In this document: positions 17,009-28,800 of the stretch, in pieces
Numbering within the stretch: position 1 is the stretch's first letter
Layout of the letters: every line of letters starts with the position of its first letter
NCBI RefSeq assembly: GCF_001570565.1
Contig: NZ_BBXE01000022.1
Coordinates: forward strand, 62,001 to 126,000
Direction: 5' to 3'
Length of the DNA stretch: 64,000 nucleotides
DNA from: Herbidospora yilanensis
Lineage (GTDB): Bacteria > Actinomycetota > Actinomycetes > Streptosporangiales > Streptosporangiaceae
Notes under the pieces: generated by a model
What the model saw: the letters and a program-made list of their open reading frames with translations, nothing else
What the model was told of the DNA's origin: nothing
The model's database searches: none
Translations under genes and position numbers: made by a program

Positions 17009-19702
17009 TCACCAACCCTCCGACAGAGCGCGGGCCAGGGCGGCGGCGAAGAAGGCGGCGCTGTCCTCCGTCAGCACCATCGGCGGTTTGATCTTCAGGA
17101 TGTTCAGGTGGTCGCCGGTCGGCTGGACGACCACGCCGAGCTCCAGCATCCGGTCGCAGATCGCCGAGGTCTCCTCGGTGGCCGGGGAGCCGTCGGGCCG
17201 GTTCAGCTCGACCCCCATGTAGAGGCCGAGGCCGTGCACCGCGCCGATGATCGGGTGCTCGGCGGCCAGCGTCTCCATCAGGTCGCGCAGGTGGTCGCCG
17301 ACTCGGGCTGCGTTGGCCTGGAGGCCCTCCTGCTCGATGACGTCGAGCACGGTCATGCCGGTGACGCAGCTCACGGGGCTGCCGCCGGCGCTGGAGAAGA
17401 AGTAGCCGACCCTGCGGTAGGTCTCGGCGATCTCCCGGGTGGTGATGACCGCGCCCAGCGGGTGGCCGTTGCCCATGGCCTTGGCGATCGTGATCACGTC
17501 GGGGACGACGCCCTGCTGCTCGAAGCCCCAGAAGTGGCGGCCCAGGCGGCCGTAGCCGACCTGGACCTCGTCCGCGACGCACAGACCGCCCTTCGCGCGC
17601 ACCTCGGCGTAGACGGCGGCGAGGTAGCCGTCGGGGAGCGGGATCCCGCCCGCGTTGCCGTAGAAGGCCTCGGCGATGAAGCCCGCCGGTTCGCCGACCA
17701 TGGCGAGGGCCTTGGCGAGCGCGTCGGGGTCGCGGTGCGGGGCCGGGACCGGGCGGACCCAGGCCGGGCGGGTGGCCATGGCGGCGGGGTTGTCGGCCGT
17801 GGACGTGCTGACGGCGTCGGAGGCCATCGTCCAGCCGTGGTAGGCCTCGGCGACGCAGAGCATCTCCTCGCGGCCGGTGGCGACCTGGACCAGCCGCAGC
17901 GCCAGGTCCACCGCCTCCGACCCGCTGTTGACCAGGAACACCGTGTCGAGCGGATCGGGGGCCAGGTCGGCCAGCCGGCGGGAGAACTCGGCGATGGCGC
18001 GGTAGTTGAACCGCGAGTTGGTGTTCAGCAGGGCGAGCTGCCTCGACACCGCCTCGGTGAGGCGCGGGTGGGCGTGGCCGATGGCGGCGACGTTGTTCAC
18101 CATGTCGAGGTAGGTGCGGCCGTTCGTGTCGGTGAGGTGCTGCCGCCAGCCGCGCTCGATCCGGGGCGGGTCGGCGTAATAGTGCTCCTGGACGTCGGCG
18201 AGGGCGTCGCGGGAGAAGCGGGCCGGTTCGGGGGCCGGGCGGATGCCGAAGAGGGGGCCCGGGTCGGGGCAGATCGCCTGCCAGGCGGCCGACTCCTCGG
18301 GGGTGACGAAGGCGGGGGGTTCGAGGTCCCGCACCGAGCAGAGGGTCGCGTAGACCGGACCGGAGACGAACCCGAACTGGTCGCCCGCGCGGACCGGCCC
18401 CTCCCATGTCTCGACCCCGCTCAGCCGCAGGTCGAGGGTGGCGCCGCGCAGCACCCCCAGATACACCTCGCCGTCGAAGGGCGCGTGCACGGCGGTGCCC
18501 GCCGGGAGGCGCGACTCGACGCCGAGCGGCACCGTCGCGGGCGCGTCGAAGGAGTGGATCCGGGTCTCGGTCAGCCTCGGTTCGCCGGCCCGATGGGCGA
18601 CGCCCTCTTCCGGCGTGTACGACTCCAGCACCCCGCCCGGCAGATCGCTCGTCACCGACAGGTCCCGCACCGGCAGCACCGGCAGCACCGGCACGATCGG
18701 CGCCCCGGTGAACCGGGCCGGGGGAGTCTCCCGGAACGCCGCCTCGGCCACCTCGAACGGCAGGCTCGACGCGGTCTCGAAGGCGCGGAACTCGGCGTCC
18801 TGCCGCTCGGTCGCGTAGTCGTTGTCGGGCTCCAGCAGCGCCTGGTGGACCCCGCTGACCACCAGCACCGCCGTGCGCGCCACGATCGCCGGCCAGAGCG
18901 CGGCCAGTTCGTCGCCGGTCAGCGGCACGACCCGCTGGAAGGCGCGCACCGCCGGGAGGATGGCCAGCGGCCGTTCCGGCGCGTGGTGCAGCAGCGACGC
19001 GCAGGTCACCGCGAGTTCGCCGACGATCCAGCCGTGCCCGAGGTCGCCGAAGTCGATCACGCCCTCGGGGACCGGACGCCCGTCGGGGCCGATCGAGCAG
19101 ACCACGTTGTCGTCGGTGAGGTCGCCGTGGACGGCCTGCGTCCGCAGGTTCCCGGCCAGCGCCTCCAGCCGGTCGCAGGCCAGGTCGGCGGCCCGGCGCA
19201 CCAGGTCGCGGCCGGTCGACAACGAGCCGATCATCTGGTCGATCTCGGTCCGGGCCCGGCGCAGATCCCATTGGGAGACACGGTCGAGCCCGGGGTGGTC
19301 GAGGTCGGCGAGGTTGGCCACGAGCCGCCCGGCCAGGTCGCCGAGCCGTCCGACGACCACGGGCGCGAGATAGGCGTGCTCGATCAGGGGCGTGCCCGGC
19401 ACGAACGTCAGCAGCCGCGCCCGCAGCCCGTCGCCGAACCGGGCGACGTATCCGCCGCCGGTCGCGGGCCGGGGTTCGGGGACCGTCATCCGGCCGGCGA
19501 GGTGCAGCAGGGCGGCGTCCTGGGCGTCGAGTTCGGCGTCGGTGTAGCCCGCGTTGGCGACCTTCAGCAGGAACCGGCCGTCGACGACGTAGTTGCGGTC
19601 CTGGTTGCTGCCGACCTCCCTGACCTCGCCTCGGACGCCGAAGCGGGTGTGCGCGATCTCTCGGGCCTGGTCGAGGGTGACATCAGGACGGACGACGTTC
19701 AT
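17009..19702 (-). CDS. Three-domain protein: APH-like kinase, M23-like domain, class III aminotransferase
   Basis: 897 residues. Residues 1 to about 330 are an aminoglycoside-phosphotransferase/hydroxylysine-kinase-like domain with catalytic loop VHGDLTDDN and metal site VIDFGDLGHG. Residues about 350-455 resemble a lysostaphin/M23 beta-fold (PAGTAVHAPFDGEVYLG) without an obvious complete zinc site. Residues about 475-897 are a class III PLP aminotransferase with VNSGSEAVDLALRL, VADEVQVGYGRLG and the Schiff-base lysine near K741 in ITIAKAMGNGHPLGA. Homologues pair a kinase with a phospho-lyase such as the ethanolamine-phosphate/phosphohydroxylysine type, so a kinase-then-lyase role on an amino alcohol is a reasonable inference. 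Substrate unknown. Confidence 0.85.
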   Translation of the reverse strand: MNVVRPDVTLDQAREIAHTRFGVRGEVREVGSNQDRNYVVDGRFLLKVANAGYTDAELDAQDAALLHLAGRMTVPEPRPATGGGYVARFGDGLRARLLTFVPGTPLIEHAYLAPVVVGRLGDLAGRLVANLADLDHPGLDRVSQWDLRRARTEIDQMIGSLSTGRDLVRRAADLACDRLEALAGNLRTQAVHGDLTDDNVVCSIGPDGRPVPEGVIDFGDLGHGWIVGELAVTCASLLHHAPERPLAILPAVRAFQRVVPLTGDELAALWPAIVARTAVLVVSGVHQALLEPDNDYATERQDAEFRAFETASSLPFEVAEAAFRETPPARFTGAPIVPVLPVLPVRDLSVTSDLPGGVLESYTPEEGVAHRAGEPRLTETRIHSFDAPATVPLGVESRLPAGTAVHAPFDGEVYLGVLRGATLDLRLSGVETWEGPVRAGDQFGFVSGPVYATLCSVRDLEPPAFVTPEESAAWQAICPDPGPLFGIRPAPEPARFSRDALADVQEHYYADPPRIERGWRQHLTDTNGRTYLDMVNNVAAIGHAHPRLTEAVSRQLALLNTNSRFNYRAIAEFSRRLADLAPDPLDTVFLVNSGSEAVDLALRLVQVATGREEMLCVAEAYHGWTMASDAVSTSTADNPAAMATRPAWVRPVPAPHRDPDALAKALAMVGEPAGFIAEAFYGNAGGIPLPDGYLAAVYAEVRAKGGLCVADEVQVGYGRLGRHFWGFEQQGVVPDVITIAKAMGNGHPLGAVITTREIAETYRRVGYFFSSAGGSPVSCVTGMTVLDVIEQEGLQANAARVGDHLRDLMETLAAEHPIIGAVHGLGLYMGVELNRPDGSPATEETSAICDRMLELGVVVQPTGDHLNILKIKPPMVLTEDSAAFFAAALARALSEGW

Positions 19703-19855
19703 GTGCCGAGATTTCCGGTCATGGCGCCCAGTCTCGCATCGCCGGACAAACCCAAGTGATCGAAGTTGTCACCGTTTCGGTAGATAGCTCTTCTTTGCCG
19801 GATCGGCGAGCATGGGGCGGCCGATTCGGGGGCCGTCGATGGAGGGGACTTCCGC

Positions 19856-22800
19856 GTGCGTAGCGATGCTTCGATCCCGAGCTATGAACGACTCTTCGGA
19901 GAACTCGATCTGCGGACGGGAGATGAGGCGCGCTCGGTCTACTCCCCAGCGGCCTATCTGACCGATCTGCTCACCTTCCTGCAGGAGACCTTCCACGACG
20001 TCGCGCTGCTGCGCCGCCGCCCCGGCATCGGGAAGATCCCGCTCGACGAGGAGAACACCTCCACGACGGTGCCCTACCTCGACATCGTCAACGAGGTGCT
20101 GGAGGCGCTGGTCGGCGACGACCCCTACGGGCGGCTGCCCGGCCTCAAGCACCCGCTCGCGCTGCCGTTCTCGCTCGACGCGGCCCGGTTCACCACCTAC
20201 CTGCGCTACCTGGGCGTCGACCCGGTCGAGTTCTACCGGCTGTTCGCCGCCAAGGTCGACCGCGACCGGGTCACCCGCGACTACCTGGGCCTGACCGAAC
20301 ACGACGTCGCCGTCATCACCACCCCGCGCACCGACGCGGCCGGGTTGTCCGAGGCCTACGGGCTCCACGACGAGCCGATCTCGGTGCTGCACGACGTCGA
20401 GCGTTTCCTGGAGGCGACCTCCCTCACCGGCGCGGAGCTGACCGAGCTCCTCTACGGCGATCCCGAGGTGGAACGTTCCCTTTCGGGTACTTTCGTCCAT
20501 CAGGGCGCGGTGGTCGAGGTCGGCGAAGACGGCCGGACGCTGGTGCTCCGCGACGGCGGCGCCGTGCCCGACGTCTGGCTCGACCGGGCCCACCGGTTCA
20601 TCCGGCTGGCGAAGAAGACCGGCCTGTCGTTCACCGACCTCGACCGGGTCGTCGGCGCCTTCACCTCGGTCCTCGACGCCGGGACCTTACGCGCGGTGGC
20701 CGCCGCGGCCCACCTGCACCGCACCCACGACGTTCCGTTCGACTTGGTCGAGTCGCTGACCACACGCACCCTCCCGGCCGAGGTCGGCGACCTGCCGCGG
20801 CCGGCCGGCGACATCCTCGCCCCGCAGAACCGGACGTTCCGCCGCGAATTGGCACGTTCCATCGATTTGGCCGAGTCAGAGCTGGTCGAGACCGTACGCC
20901 GGTTCCGCGACCTCTACGCCGGGCCGCTGGAGGAGAGCCCGTTCGACCGGGAGATCAGCCGCGCCTCGATCGTCGTCCTCCACCGGGTCGCCCGGATCAC
21001 CGGGCACCTCGGATTGTCGGTGGCCGAGTTGTTCGCGGTGCTGACCGCGCTGGAGAACGACCCCGCCATCGAGCGCCACTCGACCTTCCCGGTGCTGCCG
21101 GTGCTCGCGCCCTCGTCGGCCGACGTCCACCGGATGCTCGAACGCGACGACGACCCGGTCTCCTCGCTCTGGCTGGCCCAGACCCTCGTCGAGGTGGTGG
21201 CCTGGATGCGGGTGTGGGGGTTCGCCGGCGACGACCTCACGGGCATCCTCGGCGAACCGGCCACACCCGAGTCGGAGGCCGAGCAGGCCGAGGTCATCGC
21301 CTCGATCGCCGACCAGTTCGCCGCCGTGGCGCTGACCCCCGGGGTGTTCGTCTCCGACCGGTTCGACGAACGGGCCGCCCGGGTGGTCCACGACGTCCTG
21401 GCGGCCCACCGCGACGGCGTGGTCTCCCCGCACGACCCGCGCCTGCTGCGGCTCGACCCGGCGACCGTCGCCACCGCCGCCCACGACGCGGTCGACGCCC
21501 TCGGCGTGCTGGCCAAGGGCGACTTCGAGGGGCTCGGGCTGGCCGACCGGCTGACGTCCAAGATCTTCTCCAATCTGGTGATCCGGGGGGTGCTGCGGCC
21601 CGACGGGCTGCTCGCCACCGAAGACCTGCCCGACCGGCTCACCCTCGCCGGCGACTTCGCCGCCCACCGCGACGAGTTGTTCACCGTGATCGCCGGGCTC
21701 CAGAACGCCTTCTACCCCTCCGACCTGGCGGGCGTGTTGCCCGAGCTGACCGAGGCCGAGCGCGCCGAGCTCTACGACAACCTGGTCCACAACGGCCACC
21801 TCGGCGACGAGGGCGACGTCACCGACCCCGACTTCTTCGCCGAGCCGGCCAACGTGACCGAGTTCCGGGTGAACGCGCCGCTCGACGACGTGGCCCCCGC
21901 CGTGCTCGCGCTGCTGCGAGACCGGGTGTCGGCCTACCGGACGGCCAGGATCGAGCTCGACCCCGCCGCGTTCGCCGAGTTGAAGCTCACCGCCGAGCAG
22001 TTCGACTCGCTCGCCCGGAGCCTGCGCTTCAACGGCTTCGTCGACGCCGACCTGTGCTTCACCGACAAGGCGGCGCTCGCCGTGCTCGACGTCGCCGACT
22101 TCGGGATCGCGCTGGAGTTCTATCCGCTCCGCCGGGTCGTCCTCGACGCGATCAAGGCGCAACTGGCCGCGGTCAAGGCCGAGATGCACCTGGTCACCCC
22201 CGACGACTTCGCCGGCGCGGCCGACGAGGCCATGGCGGCCCGGGTCGTGCGGCGGCTCGAAGGGCCGATCACCCGCGACGGGCGGATCCACGAGGAGCTG
22301 CGCGCGGAGCTCGACGACGCCGAGGGCACCATCGACCTGGGCGAGGGCTTCACCGACGGGGACGGGGAGCTCGTCTTCGAGCGGATCGCGGCGCTGACCC
22401 GCGCCCAGGCGCCCTACCGGATCGACCTGGACGCCCTGAGCGAGCTGGGCTTCGACGACGACGAGCGGCCCCGGCTGGTCGAGATGCTGGTCGAGGCCGG
22501 GCACCTGACGCCCGCACTGGCCGTCCCCCAGGCGCGGCTCGGCTACTTCCGGCAGGTCACCAGCGCGCTCGACTTCAGCCTGCCGGGCGTCGACGACTAC
22601 GCCAAAGACGTCTTCTTCGTGCTGCACGCCGCCGCCAAGGAGCAACTGGCCGCGATCACTGAGATCGCCGCCACCCTCGGCGACCTCGCGAGCCGCCAGC
22701 ACCGCACGCTGCTCAACGTGCTCCAGGACGTATTCGGGGTGTCTTCGCAGGTCGTCGAGGCCATTGGCGCGGCGGTCGCGCCCGGGGCCCTCGACGTGCT

Positions 22801-25800
22801 GGTCGCCCCCGCGGTCAAGGGGCCGGCCGGCCCCGACTTCCGGCGGGTCTACCGGCGGTTGCGCCGGTTCGCCCGGCTGGCGGCCAAGCTCGGCCTCGAC
22901 GTCGACGAGGTCGCCGTCGCCTTCCGCGACCAGGACCTGGCCGGCAAGTTCCCCGAGCCGCTCGCGCTGCCACGCGGCGTCGACCGTTTCGACGCCCTGC
23001 TGACCGGCCACGACGGCCTGATCCACCTGTTCAGGGGCGGCTCCTACTGGACCTACTCCGCCGGTCACCAGCTCGTCGACCAGCGGCCGAAGGCGCTCAC
23101 CGAGTTGTCGCCCCGCTTCTCCCGGCTGACCGCGATCGACGCCGCGTTCACCCGCGACGGCGCCGACTGGCTGATCGGCCGGGGCGACGACGGGAAGTCG
23201 CACGCCTTCACCCGCGCGAGGGGCGAGACCCGCTGGGCGCCGAAGGCGCAGACCTGGGGCGCGGTGCGCAACGGCTTCACCGCCCCCAAGAAGATCGACG
23301 GCGCCTACGTCGACGCCGAGGGCCGCACCCACCTGTTCACCGGCGACCAGTACCTGCGCTACTCCGCCGACGGCCCGTTCACCGTGGCCGACGAGGGCTT
23401 CCCGAGGTCGATCGCCGAGTGGTGGCAGGGCGACGGCCCGCTCCCCGAACGCTTCCGCGACGCCGTCGACGCCGTCTTCCACGGCCACGACGGCCGCACC
23501 CACGTCTTCTCCGGCGACCGGACCTTCGACGGGCTGCAGGAGCAGCCGATCACCGACCGCTGGGGCCGGATCCGCAACGCCTTCGACGGCGCGGCCCGTG
23601 TCGACGCGGCCTACGCCGACGCCGAGGGCTACCTGCTGTTCGCCGGGAACCAGGTGATCCGCTACACCGACGACCCCGAGAACGACGAGGTCCGGGTCGC
23701 CGACGGCTACCCGCAACGGATCGAGACCTGGCGGCCGGGCCTGCCGGTCAAGTTCGAGAGCGCCGTCGAGGCGGCGTTCGCGGTCGGCGACACCGTCCAC
23801 CTGTTCAAAGACGGCAAGACCGTCTCGCTGCCCGGCGGCCAGATCGGGTCGACCGCCGACGTCTGGGGCGTGCCGAACGAGGCGCTGCCCGGCGGCCGGG
23901 TCGACGCCGCGTTCGTCGGCCTCGACGGCAAGACCTACCTGTTCAGCGGCGACCGGTACATCCGCTACTCCTCCGCCGACTACTCGGTCGTCGACCCCGG
24001 CTACCCGCGGGCGATCGAGGGCGACTGGGGCGGTCTCGACCGGGTCGACGCCGCGTTCGTCATGGACGGCTCCGCCCACCTGTTCGGCCCGGTCGGCCTG
24101 ATCCTCGACCTGCCCGCCGACTACGAGGCCGAGCTCGCCGACGGCACCTGCTCGCCCGCCCTGCGCCGCCGCCTCCAGGCCCACGGCGTCACCGTCGGCG
24201 CCACCACGCCCGTGACCGGGGCGGCCCCGCAGTGGCAGGTGGTCGCCGAGGGGAACATCGGGCTGATCATCCGCCGCGTCGGCGACCGGATCAAGGTGTA
24301 CGGCGACGACACCCCCTTCTACGTCCGCTACTCCACCCGCGACTACACCCGGCCCGACGAGGGCTATCCGAAGCCGCTGGCGGAGAACTGGCTGAACCTG
24401 CCCGACTCGTTCGGCTCGATCGACGCCGTCTTCACCGGCCGCGACAACGAGACCTGCCTGTTCAGCGGCGGCCACTTCGCCGTCTTCGACAACCGCCACC
24501 GCTGGTGGTCGGAGCCGATGCCGCTGAGCGACCGGTGGGACAGCATCCCGTTCGAGGAGGTCGACGCCGCCTTCGTCGGCAAGGACGGCAAGACGTACGT
24601 CTTCTCGGGCTCCGAGTACGTGCGTTACTCCACCGCCGACTACAGCGAGATCGACGACCGCTATCCGGCGACGACGGCGAACTTCTGGGGCAACGTCGTC
24701 AACACGATCCAGCGCACCGGCCGGGTCGACGCGACGCTCGTCGTCGACGTGACCGAGAAGGCCGACGGGATCGAGTCGACGCACACCTACACCTATCTCT
24801 TCTCCGGCGGGCAGTACGTCCGCTACCGCGACCACGACTACGACCGCGTCGAGTTCGGCTACCCGAAGGCGTTGTCGTCGCTGAAGTCGGAGCCGAGGCT
24901 GAAGGCGCTGACCGTCGACCTCGACGGGATCGACGCGGCGTTCGCCGACGGGCGGACCGTCTACCTGTTCCGGGGCGACCGGTGGCACGCGGTGTCCGAC
25001 TCCCTCACCCGCTCCTACTCGATCCCGGGCATCACGGCGGCCTACGTCGACAACGGCTCGGTCATGGTGCAGACCTCGGCCGGGTGGCGGCGGCAGCACG
25101 CGCTCGAAGGGCCCGTCTTCAGCGAGGAGATCCGCCCGCCGGCGCTGCGGACCGTCCCGGCCGGCTACCAGACCGGCCTCGACGCCGTGCTGACCGGGGC
25201 CGACGGCAACGTCTACCTGTTCAAGGGCCCGATGTGCTTCAACACGGCCGTCGGCAAGGACTACCCGCTCGACGAAGAGTGGGGCCGCCCGCGCAACACG
25301 ATCTACCAGGACAACTCGGTCGACGCCGCGTTCGTCGGCCGCGACGGGCGCACCTATCTCTTCTCCGGCGACCAGTTCGTCGTCTACGCGGACTCGCCCG
25401 ACGTGATCGACGGCGAGCCGAGGCTCATCGCCGACCACTGGGGCGGGCTGACCGGCGTGGCGCTGGCCTACTACCGCGACGGCAAGACCTACGTGTTCGA
25501 GCGGCCGGACGCGTCCGGCATGATGCGGCACCTCGTCTACACCGGCGACGAGGGGGCGTACACCACCCCCGACCCGGGTTACCCGACGCTGACCGACGAG
25601 ACGTTCTGGAAGGCGCCCGACGGGTTCCCGATGCCCGACGCGGTGATCTTCGAGGGCGACACGATGGTGCTGCTCGCCGGGGAACGCTGCGTGCAGTTCA
25701 GCGAGGCGACCGGCCTCTGGTCCTACCCCCGGCCGATCGAGCGCGTGTGGCGCGGCTTCTCCGTCGCGACCGGCGACCGGCTGAGGTCGGCGTTCACCGG

Positions 25801-28800
25801 GGCCGACGGTGCGACGTACTTCTTCTTCACCGAGACCTACACCCGCTACGCCGACCGCGCCTTCTCCGCGCCGGAGGAGATCCGGTCGCGGTGGGGCCGG
25901 TCGGTCAACCCGTTCGGCTCCCGCGTCGACTCGGCCGTGGTCTTCGGCGGGCACACCTATGTGTTCGGGGGGTCGCAGTACGTCCGCTACACCGGCGCCG
26001 AATACCGCTACACCGACCCGGGCTACCCGAAGCCGATCTCGGTCGAGCTGCGCCGGGAGGCCGCCTTCGCCGGGCTGCCGGAGGCGTTCGAGGACGCCGT
26101 GCTGGACGGCCCCGTGACGGCGGCGGTGGCCAACGGCCGCACCGCCCATCTCGTCGTCGGCGACACCGTGTTCGCCGTGTCGACGGCGCTGACCGCGACC
26201 TACCCGCTCGGGCTGCTCGGCCGGGTCCGCAACACCGTCGTCGACCGGCGGAAGGTGGACGCCGCGCTGGTCCGGGGGCAGCACACCTATCTGTTCTCCG
26301 GCGACCAGTACGTCCGCTACACCGGCGCCGACTACCTCTACGTCGACGAGGGCTTCCCGCGCACGATCGCGAGCGACTGGGACCTGCCGCCCGAGTTCCA
26401 GGACGGGGTCGACGCCGCCTTCCTGCGGGAGGGCGTCGCCCACTTCTTCAAGGGCGCCAGGTTCATCGCGGGCGACACGCTGGGCGACGTCGCCACGACG
26501 TTCGGGAAGATCCGCAACGACTTCGCCGACGGCTCGGTCGTCGACGCGGCGTTCGTCTCGGCGCGGGGCGAGCTCTACGTGTTCCGGGGCGGCCAGTACG
26601 TCCGCTACTCCTCGGCCGACCTGAAGCACGCCGACGAGGGTTTCCCCCGGACGATCCGCGACGACTTCGGCGACCTGCCCCGCACGTTCGAAGAGGGCGT
26701 CACCGGCGCGTTCACGCTGGGCGAGGCCACCTATCTCGTCAAGGACGACCGGTACGTGCGCTACTCCGGCCGCCTCGACGTGGTCGACCGCACCTTCCCG
26801 CAACTGTTCCGGCACCGCTGGTCGGACGCCGCCGACTACCGCCTGTCCGACGTCTACACGATCACCGAGTTCGCCGACCTGACCCGCCGCCACAGCGGGC
26901 TCGCGGAACTGCTGGCCAAGGGCGCGGCGGAGCCGTACGAGAAGCTGGCCGAGATCTTCCCCTGGGACGTCGAGGAACTCCGCTGGGCCAAGCGCAACGC
27001 GGGCCTGATCACCGAGTTCCCGGTGGAGGACGAACGCTTCGAGATCGAGTTCCTGCTCAAGCTGGTCCGCCTGTTCGCGGTCGCCGCCAAGACCGGCGCG
27101 GGGCCGTCGAAGCTCCACGGCGCGACCGCCGACACCCTGGAGGCGCTGCTGCCCGAGGCCGCCGTGCCGCTGGCGCACAACGACCTCAACGTGCTCAAAC
27201 GCGACGCGCTGGTCCCGGCCGTGCTGCACCTGCACCCCGAACTGGCCACCGCCGCCGAGATCTACGAGCACGCCCTCATCGACGTCCAGATGGGCAAGGA
27301 GGGCGTCACCTCCCGCATCCGTGAGGCCATCGCCGCCACCCAGCTCTACCTGCACCGCTACCTGCTCGACCTGGAAGAACTCACCGCGGAAGAGGACGTC
27401 AAGCCGAGGCTGCGCACCTGGTGGACGTGGCTGAAGAACTACCGGATCTGGGAGGCCAACCGTAAGGTCTTCCTCTACCCGGAGAACTACATCCGCCCCG
27501 AGCTGCGCGACACCAAGACCCCGGCGTTCAAGGAACTGGAGGACGACCTCCTCCAGGGCGAGATCACCGCCGAGTCGGTGCAGCGCGCCTACAAGCGTTA
27601 CCTCGACGAGTACACCGAGGTCAGCCGCCTGGCCATCGCCGGCGCCTACGTCTACAGGGCCGACGACGACCCCGAGGGCACCCGCCAGCTCGTGTTGTTC
27701 GGCCGCACCCGCACCGAACCGCGCCGGTGGTACTTCCGCGAGGCCGAGTTCCGCGACGGCGAGCGCCTGTCGGCGAGCTGGGAGCCGTGGTCGCGCGTCG
27801 ACGTGCAGATCGAGGCCGAGCAGGTGCACCCCGTGCACGCCTTCGGCCGGGTCTTCGTCTTCTGGACGATCGTCGAGTCGGTCGCCCCCGAGGACACCGG
27901 CAAGACCGTCATCACCGCCACGACCAAGGGTGACGAGCAGAGCGTCTCGGCCCCGCCGCCCAAGAAGCGGGTGAGGGTCTGCTACTCCTTCCAGAACCTC
28001 AACCGCGAGTGGGTCGCCCCGCAGACCCTCCCGGCGGGCGCGCTGCACGACGGCGTGATCGTCGTCGACGAGCTGACCGTGCGGGCGTCGTCGACCGTGC
28101 CGGGCAAGGGCACCCACGACTCGATCGTGGTCTCCGCCGCCTACCGGGCCGCGGGCGATGCTTTCACCACGTCACACGCGCTCACTCCCGAGTTGTACGC
28201 CCTCCCGATCGAGGCCCCGGCCGCCCAGCCTCGCCCGATCGGCCTGGGCAAGGTGTTCGCCGAGGCGGTCGGCGGCCTGATCCGGTTCAACATGCCGGCC
28301 GAGTCGACCGACGGGCCGTGGTTCAGCGTCGACCACAAGGGCGGCAGCTTCCTGGTCCGCCCGATCACCGCCGACCCCGGCGAGGACGCGCAGGTCCTGC
28401 CGCTGAAGGAGAACAACCACCGGCTGCCCGGCCAGGGCGGCAACCGGACCGGCGCGGCCCAGTGGACCAAGATCGACGCGGGTTTCCAGCGCGGCGACTC
28501 CCGCTACTACTTCAACGGCCCCGACTTCGTCGTCATCAAGGCCACCGGCGGGATCCGCACCACCACGGAGAAGATCGCCGACCGGTGGGGCGACGTCGGC
28601 GAGTCGGAACTGGCCCGGACCGGCCGGGTCGACGCGGTCCTGGTGCGCGACGGCCACTACTTCATATTCACGGGCGCGGAGTACTACCGCTTCACCGGCC
28701 TGAACCGGATGGACCTCGGATATCCGAAGCTCATCAGGGACAACCCCGACGACCTGCCCAAGTGGAACTCGATCAACGCCGCGTTCACGATGGGCGGCAC

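Noticed and set aside
27400-27600. Sialidase enzyme within the TcA-like protein
   Set aside because: The neuraminidase-like region of TcA proteins is structural. No Asp-box series or sialidase active site was seen.
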